Part shown: piece after piece, positions 45,178 through 53,729 of the stretch
Position numbering within the stretch: position 1 is the first letter of the stretch
How the letters are laid out: every line of letters begins with the position of its first letter
NCBI RefSeq assembly: GCF_900109055.1
Contig: NZ_FOIV01000001.1
Coordinates: 416,682-480,681, forward strand
Reading direction: 5' to 3'
Length of the DNA: 64,000 nucleotides
From: Prevotella sp. khp7
GTDB lineage: Bacteria > Bacteroidota > Bacteroidia > Bacteroidales > Bacteroidaceae
Program-made: the position numbers and the translations under genes
The notes under the pieces: model-generated
Seen by the model: the letters and a program-made list of their open reading frames with translations, nothing else
What the model was told of the DNA's origin: nothing
Database searches by the model: none

Positions 45178-46496
45178 TTCTTATTTTTAACTGTTGTATT
45201 AATTGTTTTATCGTCGTCGGAGGGCTTCTTGTGAATGCCCATATAGTCGGGATCGAGCTCCTTCATCTTCTTGGAAGTGAGCTGGTCGATGATCTCAGAG
45301 GCGATGCGCTGAGAACGGTCGTTGCCCAGGTTGGCCTCCTTGGCGAGCTCGGCCTCCTTCTTGGCCAGCTCTTCGGTCATAGCCCTGCTGCGCGCCAGGA
45401 AGTCCTTCTCGGTGAGGTTCATCTTCTCGTTGTTATAGATCTTCGAGAGTATCTGATCAGCGGCACGGGTGAACTGCTTGCGGAAAATCTGCTCGGCCTT
45501 GGCCTGATATTCGCGCATCTTGCGCTCATCCACACTCAGCGAGTCGTTGAGATAGGCCTGCTGCTGAACGGCAGCGGCAATCGTAGCCGAGTCGGCATCG
45601 GCACCGATATCAAGCAACAGCGACTCATCGTCGACCATGTCGTCGGGAATAGGTTCGTCGACGGGCTTCACATACTCTATCACTTCGGGAGTGGGCAGCA
45701 GATAGAAATAGCAGCCAACAGCCAGCAGGGCAATCAGCAGGGCTGCAACGCCCACGAGTCCCGTGCGACGCATGCTCTGGCGGGCCAGCAGGGCCTGATG
45801 GAAGTCCTTGACAGAAGCATAGCGGTCGTCGGGCGACTGAGCCGTAGCCTTGGCCAGAACACCCTTGAGCTCGAAGGGAATGCCGCCCGACTGGTAGAGC
45901 CAGGCCACGAACTTGCCCAGCGAATAGACATCGGTGCGGGCATCGACGGTACCTTCGGCAAACACCTCGGGAGCCACGAAATCCTCTACGCCGTCGTAGA
46001 GCACGTCCTGTTCAAGCTTCATATAATAGGAACCGTGACACAGCAGACGGACGTTGGCGCCACTCTTGCGCACTAAGACATTAGAGGGCGCGAAGCATAC
46101 GTGGAAAATGTTCTTGTCATTGAGTTGCGTGGTGAGATCAACCAGGTCGCTGATCGTTGAGCTGATGAAATTCTTACGGGCCACGATAGCTGGATTCTCA
46201 TTGAGCAGCTGCTCGAAAGTGAGGTAATGCCCCACCTCGACGGCTATGGCGTAGACGCCGTCGCCCCCTTCGTTGGGCGTGAACTTGAGCTGGCGGCGGT
46301 CGTCGAGCTTCGACATCTCCTCGGCCTCGCGGCGCACACAACTGCTGAAGGCAACATGATCGGCCACCTCATCGTGAAACTCCACAAAGTTTGAATATTT
46401 CCCGTCTATCAGACGCTTGTAGAAATAACCGTAAGGCAGACGAACCTTCGTGGTTTTACGGGCGTCGCGGGTTTCCAACAATTCCTCGAAATTCAT
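45174..46496 (-). CDS. Membrane-anchored protein pseudokinase
   Basis: 440 residues from ATG 46496 (MNFEELLETRD); an eight-codon longer frame runs into the promoter. Residues ~15-240 follow the Ser/Thr kinase fold, C-lobe best: the catalytic loop reads HVCFAPSNVLV (132-142) instead of HRDLKPxN, so the catalytic Asp is Cys134; DFG is replaced by CHG (153-155); the APE motif (175-177) and the D-x-YSLG helix (DVYSLG, 189-194) remain. No clear ATP-binding Lys-Glu pair is seen. A membrane helix (246-267) is followed by a ~170-residue exported coiled-coil region rich in Glu/Lys/Gln. Probably a sensor or scaffold without phosphotransfer. Confidence 0.8.
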   Translation of the reverse strand: MNFEELLETRDARKTTKVRLPYGYFYKRLIDGKYSNFVEFHDEVADHVAFSSCVRREAEEMSKLDDRRQLKFTPNEGGDGVYAIAVEVGHYLTFEQLLNENPAIVARKNFISSTISDLVDLTTQLNDKNIFHVCFAPSNVLVRKSGANVRLLCHGSYYMKLEQDVLYDGVEDFVAPEVFAEGTVDARTDVYSLGKFVAWLYQSGGIPFELKGVLAKATAQSPDDRYASVKDFHQALLARQSMRRTGLVGVAALLIALLAVGCYFYLLPTPEVIEYVKPVDEPIPDDMVDDESLLLDIGADADSATIAAAVQQQAYLNDSLSVDERKMREYQAKAEQIFRKQFTRAADQILSKIYNNEKMNLTEKDFLARSRAMTEELAKKEAELAKEANLGNDRSQRIASEIIDQLTSKKMKELDPDYMGIHKKPSDDDKTINTTVKNKK

Positions 46497-46517
46497 CACG
46501 TATCTCAATTTGTTGGG

Positions 46518-46525
46518 CAAAAGTA
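46518..46525 (-). promoter_or_regulatory. Promoter -7 box (TACTTTTG) of the pseudokinase operon
   Basis: TACTTTTG on the minus strand, 21 bp before ATG 46496. The surrounding ATGAGTACTTTTGC is identical to the gyrA -7 region. Confidence 0.6.
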
Positions 46526-46579
46526 CTCATTATTTCTAAAAAAAAGCCACAGATTACACAGATTAACAAAAAAAAACAG

Positions 46580-46587
46580 TACCTTTG
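46580..46587 (+). promoter_or_regulatory. Promoter -7 box (TACCTTTG) of the aminotransferase gene
   Basis: TACCTTTG matches TAnnTTTG, 42 bp before the ATG. Just upstream (46548-46567) lies a degenerate GATTACACAGATTAAC repeat instead of a recognisable -33 box. Confidence 0.6.
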
Positions 46588-46629
46588 CAGCGATTTTTGT
46601 AAAAAGTAAAAAGGTAAAAGACAAAAAAG

Positions 46630-47832
46630 ATGCCGGAAATATCAGTTCGTGGCCACGAGATGCCCGAGTCGCCTATCCGAAAACTCGCACCTCTGGCCGC
46701 CGCAGCTAAGAAGAGAGGTACGAAGGTGTACCATCTGAACATCGGTCAGCCCGACCTGCCTACCCCACAGGTGGGCCTTGACGCTTTGAAACAGATAGAC
46801 CGCCAGATCCTGGAGTATTCTCCGTCGCAGGGCTATCTGAGTTATCGTGAGAAGCTCGTTGACTATTACGCGAAATACAACATCAACGTAACAGCCGACG
46901 ATATCATCATCACCAGCGGAGGTAGCGAGGCGGTGCTCTTTGCATTCCTGAGCTGTCTGAACCCCGGCGACGAGATTATCGTGCCCGAGCCTGCTTATGC
47001 CAACTATATGGCGTTTGCCATCTCGGCTGGCGCTAAGATCCGCACGATAGCGACAACCATCGAGGAGGGTTTCTCGCTCCCTAAGGTCGAGAAGTTCGAG
47101 GAGCTGATCAATGAGCGCACACGAGCCATCATGATCTGCAACCCCAACAACCCTACCGGCTATCTTTATACCCGCCGCGAGATGAACCAGATACGCGACC
47201 TGGTGAAGAAGTACGACCTGTATCTCTTCTCCGACGAAGTGTATCGCGAATATATCTACACAGGGTCGCCCTATATCTCAGCCTGCCACCTGGAGGGTAT
47301 TGAGCAGAACGTGATCCTGATCGACTCGGTGTCGAAGCGCTACAGCGAGTGCGGTATCCGTATCGGTGCGCTGATCACCAAGAACGCTGAGGTAAGAAAG
47401 GCCGTGATGAAGTTCTGTCAGGCCCGCCTCTCACCACCACTCATCGGACAGATCGTGGCCGAGGCTTCGCTCGATGCCCCCGAGGAGTATTATCGTGACG
47501 TGTACGACGAATATGTGGAGCGCCGTAAGTGTCTGATCGACGGACTGAACCGCATCCCCGGCGTCTACTCGCCTATCCCTATGGGTGCCTTCTACACGGT
47601 AGCAAAACTGCCTGTCGACGATGCCGAGGAGTTCTGCCGTTGGTGCCTGTCGGAGTTTGAGTATGAGGGCGAGACCGTGATGATGGCTCCTGCCGCTGGT
47701 TTCTATACAACCCCTGGTGCCGGTATCAATCAGGTCCGTATCGCCTACGTTCTGAAAAAGGCAGATCTGGAGCGTGCGCTCGTCGTATTGCGCAAAGCAC
47801 TTGAGGCTTATCCGGGAAGAGTTGACGAATGA
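46630..47832 (+). CDS. PLP-dependent class I/II aminotransferase
   Basis: 400 residues, fold-type I. The PLP lysine is K236 in LIDSVSKRYSECGIRIG; other cofactor contacts are SGGSEA (97-101), NPNNPTG (171-177) and SDEVY (201-205). Overall closest to aspartate/aromatic aminotransferases; the exact amino acid cannot be deduced. Its stop overlaps the start of the permease gene (ATGA), although the link between the two functions is not obvious. Confidence 0.88.
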   Translation: MPEISVRGHEMPESPIRKLAPLAAAAKKRGTKVYHLNIGQPDLPTPQVGLDALKQIDRQILEYSPSQGYLSYREKLVDYYAKYNINVTADDIIITSGGSEAVLFAFLSCLNPGDEIIVPEPAYANYMAFAISAGAKIRTIATTIEEGFSLPKVEKFEELINERTRAIMICNPNNPTGYLYTRREMNQIRDLVKKYDLYLFSDEVYREYIYTGSPYISACHLEGIEQNVILIDSVSKRYSECGIRIGALITKNAEVRKAVMKFCQARLSPPLIGQIVAEASLDAPEEYYRDVYDEYVERRKCLIDGLNRIPGVYSPIPMGAFYTVAKLPVDDAEEFCRWCLSEFEYEGETVMMAPAAGFYTTPGAGINQVRIAYVLKKADLERALVVLRKALEAYPGRVDE

Positions 47833-49076
47833 ACCTACCGTTATTCATAGCGAAGAAAATCTATAGTGACAAGGGCGACAAACGGAAAGTGAGTCGCCCT
47901 GCCATTCGTATAGCCACCGTTGGCGTGGCTATCGGACTGGCCGTGATGATCGTAACGGTGAGCGTGGTATTAGGATTCAAGCACACCATCCGCGACAAGG
48001 TGGTAGGATTCGGAAGCCATATCCAGGTTCACAACGTACTGACGTATAACGGCAGCGACCAATATCCAGTCTGCATAGACGACAGCATGATGCAGATGAT
48101 AGGCAGCGTCGACGGCGTGAGCCACGTAGAGCGATTCGCTATGACACAAGGCATCCTGAAGACCGACGAGGACTTTCTGGGCGTGGCCTTCAAGGGCGTG
48201 GGACCAGAATACGACATGACGTTTCTGAAGAGCCATCTCGTAGAAGGAGAGATGCCCGAGTTCAGCGACTCTACCAGCAAGCAGAAACTGCTGATGTCGA
48301 AGATGATAGCCGACAAGCTGAGACTGAAGGCTGGCGACAAGGTGTTTGCCTACTTCATCGACGGACAGGATGTGAGAACCCGTCGCTATACCGTCAGCGG
48401 CATCTATCAGACCAATATGACACGCTTCGACGAGAACCTGTGTTTCATCGACCTCTATGCCGCCAGCAGACTGAACGGCTGGCTGAATGGCGAAGTGACG
48501 GGCGTCGAGGTAAAGGTGAAAGACTTTGAACAGCTACAACTGACGGAAGACAGGTTCGTTGAGAAGATAAACCGCAGCATCGATCCGCAAGGCAACGTCT
48601 TGACGACAGAAACCATCTATGAGCTCTACCCGCAGGTATTCTCCTGGCTCGAACTGCTCGACATCAACGTATGGATTATCCTCGCCTTGATGGTTTGCGT
48701 GGCAGGATTCACCATGATCAGCGGACTGCTCATCATCATACTGGAACGCACGCAGATGATCGGTATCCTGAAAGCTGTCGGAGCCAGAAACAAAACCATA
48801 CGCCACACATTCCTGTGGTTCTCGGTATTCATTATCGGACAAGGATTGTTCTGGGGCAACGTGATAGGCTTAGGCATCGTGCTGCTCCAGCAATATACAG
48901 GCTTCGTGACACTCGACCCGCAGACCTATTATGTGAGCGAGGCACCTATGGAACTGAACCTGCCGCTGGTTGCTGCCATCAATGTGGCAACACTGCTGAT
49001 ATGCGTTTTCGTGCTGATAGCACCCAGCTACCTGATTTCGCATATTCACCCCGCAAAATCGATGAGATACGAATAA
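47829..49076 (+). CDS. ABC transporter permease, LolC/LolE (FtsX) type
   Basis: 415 residues. N-terminal membrane helix (IRIATVGVAIGLAVMIVTVSVV), a large periplasmic domain (~50-270), and three C-terminal helices of the FtsX fold (WIILALMVCVAGFTMISGLLI, LWFSVFIIGQGLFWG, AAINVATLLICVFVLIAPSYL). Family members release lipoproteins from the inner membrane together with an ATPase like LolD, which is not in this window. In the same transcript as the aminotransferase; the following acyl-CoA ligase has its own promoter. Confidence 0.85.
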   Translation: MNLPLFIAKKIYSDKGDKRKVSRPAIRIATVGVAIGLAVMIVTVSVVLGFKHTIRDKVVGFGSHIQVHNVLTYNGSDQYPVCIDDSMMQMIGSVDGVSHVERFAMTQGILKTDEDFLGVAFKGVGPEYDMTFLKSHLVEGEMPEFSDSTSKQKLLMSKMIADKLRLKAGDKVFAYFIDGQDVRTRRYTVSGIYQTNMTRFDENLCFIDLYAASRLNGWLNGEVTGVEVKVKDFEQLQLTEDRFVEKINRSIDPQGNVLTTETIYELYPQVFSWLELLDINVWIILALMVCVAGFTMISGLLIIILERTQMIGILKAVGARNKTIRHTFLWFSVFIIGQGLFWGNVIGLGIVLLQQYTGFVTLDPQTYYVSEAPMELNLPLVAAINVATLLICVFVLIAPSYLISHIHPAKSMRYE

Positions 49077-49131
49077 TTATTGTTCGATATCTCCCCGAAT
49101 ATGTTATTTTTTATAAGTAAACATAAAATAT

Positions 49132-49197
49132 TGCACATTTTTTTTTGAAATGTGCAGGAAATAATATACCTTTGCACAAAATTTTAAAGATTGTGCA
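49132..49197 (+). promoter_or_regulatory. Acyl-CoA ligase promoter with four TGCACA/TGTGCA sites
   Basis: Promoter TTTG (49144-49147), 19 bp, TACCTTTG (49167-49174). Superimposed are TGCACA at 49132, TGTGCA at 49151, TGCACA at 49173 and TGTGCA at 49192, spaced 19, 22 and 19 bp. They form two inverted repeats: TGCACATTT/AAATGTGCA around the -33 box and TTGCACAA/TTGTGCAA from the -7 box to just before the start codon. This suggests an operator for a dimeric repressor, which is an inference. Confidence 0.6.
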
Positions 49198-49203
49198 ATT
49201 TTA

Positions 49204-50862
49204 ATGGAAAATTTCAGCAGTTTTAATGCTTACATCCAAAAGGCCATAGTGAACAACTGGAACCAGGATGCGCTTACCGATTATCAGGGTATCACACTCC
49301 AGTTTCACGACGTAGCAAGAAAGATTGAGAAGGTTCATATATTGTTTGAAAATAGTGGCGTAGAGAAAGGAGACAAGATTGCCATCTGTGGACGCAATTC
49401 AGCCCATTGGGCTGTTGCCTTCCTGGCTACCCTCTCCTATGGAGCCGTTGCCGTGCCTATCCTGCATGAGTTCAACGGCGAACAGATACAGAACATCGTG
49501 AACCACTCAGGCTCGAAGCTGCTCTTCATTGGCGACTATGCCGTGAAGACCATCGATCCGGAAGCTATGCCTGGTCTTGAAGCGATTATCAACATACCCG
49601 ATTTCTCGTTGCTGATATCTCGTTCAGAAAAGGTAACCTACGCACGCGAACATCTCAATATGATATTTGGCAGCAAGTATCCCAGAGCCTTCCGCGCTGA
49701 GCACGTAGACTATCACAAAGACGAGGCAGAAGAGCTGGCGCTGATCAACTATACCAGCGGTACGACAGGATTCTCGAAAGGCGTGATGCTACCCTATCGC
49801 GCATTATGGGGAAACATTGAGTTCATCATGGGTGAGCTGGGAAAACACGTAAAGCCCGGCGACAACATGCTGAGCATTCTACCCATGGCCCACATGTATG
49901 GTATGGCGATAGAATTCCTGTTCGGATTCTGTAACGGATGCCATCTGTTCTTCCTCACCCGTCTGCCGAGTCCTGCCATCATCGCAGAGGCTTTCGCTGA
50001 GGTGAAGCCGGCGGTCGTCATCACGGTACCGCTGATTATCGAGAAGATCATCCGCAAGAAGGTATTCCCCGTAATACAGAACAACCGTATGCGTTTGCTG
50101 CTGTCTATGCCCATTGTGAGCAAGAAGGTAAAGGAACGTATATGTAAAGAGGTATACAACGCATTCGGCGGCAACCTGTATGAGGTGATCGTGGGTGGCG
50201 CAGCACTCTCGAAAGAGGTTGAGGAGTTCCTGATTTCTATCGGATTCCCCATCACGGTGGGCTACGGCACCACAGAGTGCGCACCGCTGATATCGTATTG
50301 CAACCATAAGAAGTTCATCGGCGGTTCGTGCGGCACCCCTGTAGCACGCATGGAGGTGAAGGTCCTGAGTGCCGACCCGGAAAACATTGCGGGCGAGATT
50401 GTAACCCGAGGCACCAACCTGATGCTGGGCTACTATCTGAACGAAGAGGCCACCAAAGAGGCTATCGACGAAGAAGGCTGGTATCACACAGGCGACCTGG
50501 CAACAATGGCGCCCTCTGGCCACATCTTCATTCGCGGACGTCTGAAGAATATGCTTCTGGGCGCTAACGGACAGAACGTATATCCTGAAGAAATAGAAGA
50601 CAAACTCAACACGATGCCGATGGTATCGGAGAGTCTCGTCATACAGCGTGGCGACAAACTCGTGGCTCTGGTTCATCCCGACAAAGACGAGGTGGTAAGC
50701 TTCAGCCAGGAAGAGCTTGTTGACATTATGGAGCAGAACCGTAAGGACTTGAACGAGCAACTGCCCGTATATAGCCGCATCTCAGCAATCGAGCTTCAGG
50801 ACGAAGAGTTTGCCAAGACACCAAAGAAGAGTATTAAACGCTACTTATATAAGAATATCTAA
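49204..50862 (+). CDS. Long-chain acyl-CoA ligase / AMP-dependent synthetase, copy 1
   Basis: 552 residues. Activates a carboxylic acid, probably a fatty acid, to acyl-AMP and then acyl-CoA. The AMP-binding signature is NYTSGTTGFSKGVMLPYR (residues ~180-197); later motifs are GYGTTECAP, YHTGDLATM, IRGRLKNMLLGANGQNVYPEEIE and the C-terminal catalytic lysine region TPKKSIKRYLY. No membrane segment or signal. Followed after only a few bases by a paralogue of nearly equal length. Confidence 0.9.
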   Translation: MENFSSFNAYIQKAIVNNWNQDALTDYQGITLQFHDVARKIEKVHILFENSGVEKGDKIAICGRNSAHWAVAFLATLSYGAVAVPILHEFNGEQIQNIVNHSGSKLLFIGDYAVKTIDPEAMPGLEAIINIPDFSLLISRSEKVTYAREHLNMIFGSKYPRAFRAEHVDYHKDEAEELALINYTSGTTGFSKGVMLPYRALWGNIEFIMGELGKHVKPGDNMLSILPMAHMYGMAIEFLFGFCNGCHLFFLTRLPSPAIIAEAFAEVKPAVVITVPLIIEKIIRKKVFPVIQNNRMRLLLSMPIVSKKVKERICKEVYNAFGGNLYEVIVGGAALSKEVEEFLISIGFPITVGYGTTECAPLISYCNHKKFIGGSCGTPVARMEVKVLSADPENIAGEIVTRGTNLMLGYYLNEEATKEAIDEEGWYHTGDLATMAPSGHIFIRGRLKNMLLGANGQNVYPEEIEDKLNTMPMVSESLVIQRGDKLVALVHPDKDEVVSFSQEELVDIMEQNRKDLNEQLPVYSRISAIELQDEEFAKTPKKSIKRYLYKNI

Positions 50863-50871
50863 TCGATGCAT

Positions 50872-52533
50872 ATGGGACAAATAGGAAGTTTTAACGCTCT
50901 CATTCAGAAGAGTATTATCGACAATTGGGACCGTGATGCGCTGACCGACTTCAAGGGACAGACGCTGCAGTTCCACGATGTTGCCAGAAAAATCGAAAAA
51001 TTACACATTCTTTTTGAAAACAGCGGTATACAGAAGGGAGACAAGATTGCCCTTTGCGGCCGCAATTCCTCTCAATGGGCCGTAGCCTTCCTCGCTACGC
51101 TTACCTATGGTGCTATTGCTGTACCTATTCTACATGAGTTCAATGCGGAACAGATACACAACATCGTGAATCATTCAGAGGCTCGTCTGCTCTTCGTAGG
51201 CGACCATGTGGCAACGATCATCGACCCGCAGGCTATGCCTACGCTGGAGGGTATTATCAATAACCCCGACTATTCGCTGATGATCTCCCGCACAGACAAG
51301 CTGACCTATGCTCGCGAACATCTGAATGAACTCTATGGTAAGAAGTTCCCGAAATACTTCCGCAAACAACATGTGAACTACTATCTTGAAGAGAATCCCG
51401 ACGAGCTGGCTGTCATCAATTACACCAGCGGTACAACTGGTTTCTCAAAAGGTGTCATGCTGCCCTATCGTGCACTCCGGTCAAACTACGACTTTGCCGT
51501 GAGTGTTCTGGGTAAGCAGCTCAAGGCGGGCGACCCTATCATCTCGATGCTCCCGATGGCTCACATGTACGGTATGGCTTTCGAGTTTATCTTCGAATTC
51601 CTGTACGGCTGTCATGTGTACTACCTGAACCGCATTCCTTCGCCAGCTATCATCGCTCAGGCCTTGCAGGAGGTTCGCCCCGTCATCGTGATTGCCGTAC
51701 CGCTGATTATCGAGAAGATTATCCGCAAGAAGGTATTCCCGAAGATTCAGAACAACCGCATGCGCTTGTTGCTTCAGATGCCCGTTATCAACAAGAAGGT
51801 ACGCGAGATGATATGTAAGGAAGTGCTGAAAGCCTTCGGCGGCCGTATGTACGAGGTTATTATCGGCGGTGCCGCCCTGAATCATGAGGTAGAGCATTTC
51901 CTCAAGAAGATCGACTTCCCCTACACTGTAGGCTATGGTGCTACTGAGTGTGCCCCCATTATCTGTTATCGTGACTGGCACACGTTTGCACAAGGCTCTT
52001 GCGGACGCGCAGCCCTAAACCAGAAGGTTGAGATTGACTCACCCGACCCACGACGTATCCCCGGAGAGATTCTGACCAAGGGACCTAACGTGATGCTGGG
52101 CTACTATAAGAATCCAGAAGCCACAGCTGAGACCATCGACAGCGAAGGATGGTATCACACAGGCGACTTGGGCACGATGGACCAGGATGGCAACGTTTAC
52201 ATCAACGGACGCTCAAAGAATATGCTTCTCGGTCCTAACGGACAGAACATCTATCCCGAGGAGATTGAAGACAAACTCAACTCTATGGCGATGGTGATGG
52301 AGAGCATCGTTGTACAGAGAGACACGAAGCTCGTAGCTCTGGTTCACCCCGATATGGAAGAGGCAAAGAACATGGGATTCTCGATCGACGACCTGAAGAG
52401 CATCATGGATCAGAACCTCAGCGGACTGAACGAGCTGATTCCCGCCTACGAGAAGATCAGTGAGATTGTGATTCATGAGGAGGAGTTTGAAAAGACACCA
52501 AAGAAATCAATCAAACGATATCTTTACACATAA
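50872..52533 (+). CDS. Long-chain acyl-CoA ligase / AMP-dependent synthetase, copy 2
   Basis: 553 residues from ATG 50872 (MGQIGSFNALIQKS), chosen because it aligns with the start of copy 1 (MENFSSFNAYIQKA); ATG 50866 would add two residues. All synthetase motifs are present: NYTSGTTGFSKGVMLPYR, GYGATECAP, YHTGDLGTM, GRSKNMLLGPNGQNIYPEEIE and TPKKSIKRYLYT. The two proteins are very similar along their whole length and clearly arose by tandem duplication. Differences cluster in the ~290-400 region around the presumed acid-binding side (e.g. RDWHTFAQGSCGRAALN against NHKKFIGGSCGTPVAR), so substrates may differ. Confidence 0.9.
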   Translation: MGQIGSFNALIQKSIIDNWDRDALTDFKGQTLQFHDVARKIEKLHILFENSGIQKGDKIALCGRNSSQWAVAFLATLTYGAIAVPILHEFNAEQIHNIVNHSEARLLFVGDHVATIIDPQAMPTLEGIINNPDYSLMISRTDKLTYAREHLNELYGKKFPKYFRKQHVNYYLEENPDELAVINYTSGTTGFSKGVMLPYRALRSNYDFAVSVLGKQLKAGDPIISMLPMAHMYGMAFEFIFEFLYGCHVYYLNRIPSPAIIAQALQEVRPVIVIAVPLIIEKIIRKKVFPKIQNNRMRLLLQMPVINKKVREMICKEVLKAFGGRMYEVIIGGAALNHEVEHFLKKIDFPYTVGYGATECAPIICYRDWHTFAQGSCGRAALNQKVEIDSPDPRRIPGEILTKGPNVMLGYYKNPEATAETIDSEGWYHTGDLGTMDQDGNVYINGRSKNMLLGPNGQNIYPEEIEDKLNSMAMVMESIVVQRDTKLVALVHPDMEEAKNMGFSIDDLKSIMDQNLSGLNELIPAYEKISEIVIHEEEFEKTPKKSIKRYLYT

Positions 52534-52536
52534 CCA

Positions 52537-52571
52537 TAAAGAGGGCCACCCTGTCAGGATGGCCTTCTTTA
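52537..52571. terminator. Shared terminator between acyl-CoA ligase 2 and the DUF6057-like gene
   Basis: A hairpin with the arms AAAGAGGGCCACCCT and AGGATGGCCTTCTTT (two mismatches) and a T-rich plus-strand tail. The minus-strand gene stops inside it (52569-52571), so it probably serves both converging genes. Confidence 0.75.
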
Positions 52572-53729
52572 TTTCTCATATTTATAATAGTACCAATAAG
52601 TTCCGCGATACTGTTCTTCTACCTTCACCCGGCGCTCGCTTTTGTCGGGATACTGTTTCTCCAACTGCATCAGGTTATCATAGTCTTCATCCATCACAGC
52701 ATGATGATAGACTACCAGCGGACGGGAACGCATATGGGTGTAAAGCGTCAAGGCCTCACGATAATGCTTGGGCAAGCTGTCGTCGATATGGTAATACTTA
52801 CCCAGCTCCTTTACAAAATCGTCTATCTGCCGGTCTATCAGATAGCCACAGAGCAGATAGTCGGCCACAGTCTTATTAGGCAGACTATCGCGCTGCTGAA
52901 CAAGTTCCAGATAACGCATAGGCGACATTCTGGAAGCAGGACGGGCACCAATAAACTTATACAAGCTGTCTTGCGGATAGAACATCATACACGAAAGGCT
53001 GTCTGTGGGAAGCATCTGACTGCTGTTACCCGTTATCGGATATTCAAAAAGATGTTCGCCCAAAGCATTCTCACGGGCCAACGCATACATACGCAGCATC
53101 AGCAGATGTTCATCACCCTCCAGCGATTTTCTCCCCACCATAAGCGCTCCTTTCATATCTCCGTCTGTCAGGCATTGCTCAGCCCGCATACGGTAATGAA
53201 ACACAGCATTGGTGTTACCTATCCATACGGTGCATATCATCAGCAGTGACATGATGAGCATATTAAGCCATACAGGACGCGAGAACAGACGAACCTCAGT
53301 AGGACGGAACACGCCTTGCAGTTGTCGGACCACCCACACGGCTCCAATCCACAAAGCAATCACGAGAACAATTCCCAACCAATGGCAGTCGAAATAAATG
53401 CCACCGTCAGCATTTTCCGTCACGGCAGTAAGTAGTCCCAATACCAACATCGACGGGAAATAGCTTAAGGCATAGGCGCTACTTCTGAGACGGGAAGACT
53501 TTGCGACAAAGAACTGAAGCAGGATCAGTATCAGTGTGATACACACACACCCTATGACAGGGTTATAATGCGTCAGTCCTTTACTCAATACATGCTGCGA
53601 CATCGTCATGATGTCGGGCTGAAAGCTATACAGCCAGCCAACAGAGAATATCACAAAAACAATAGCACACATCAGGCGTATACCCATGGTGCTATTATTC
53701 TTTTTCATATCATTATATGTCAACATCAT
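52569..53729 (-). CDS. Membrane protein, DUF6057-like
   Basis: 386 residues from ATG 53729, which overlaps the glgB stop (ATGATG). About five N-terminal membrane helices (residues ~12-190) precede a soluble helical C-terminal half that looks like TPR repeats (AEQCLTDGDMKGALMVGRKSLEGDEHLLMLRMYAL). No enzyme motif. It resembles the uncharacterised Bacteroidota family DUF6057, but I am not certain. Last gene of the MORN-DUF386-glgB transcript; any role in glycogen metabolism is speculation. Confidence 0.65.
   Translation of the reverse strand: MMLTYNDMKKNNSTMGIRLMCAIVFVIFSVGWLYSFQPDIMTMSQHVLSKGLTHYNPVIGCVCITLILILLQFFVAKSSRLRSSAYALSYFPSMLVLGLLTAVTENADGGIYFDCHWLGIVLVIALWIGAVWVVRQLQGVFRPTEVRLFSRPVWLNMLIMSLLMICTVWIGNTNAVFHYRMRAEQCLTDGDMKGALMVGRKSLEGDEHLLMLRMYALARENALGEHLFEYPITGNSSQMLPTDSLSCMMFYPQDSLYKFIGARPASRMSPMRYLELVQQRDSLPNKTVADYLLCGYLIDRQIDDFVKELGKYYHIDDSLPKHYREALTLYTHMRSRPLVVYHHAVMDEDYDNLMQLEKQYPDKSERRVKVEEQYRGTYWYYYKYEK

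Noticed and set aside
46541..46590. Third full copy of the hairpin repeat before the aminotransferase gene
   Set aside because: Only ~22 bp of degenerate similarity (CACAGATT instead of CACGGATT) with no inverted partner; kept only as a side note.
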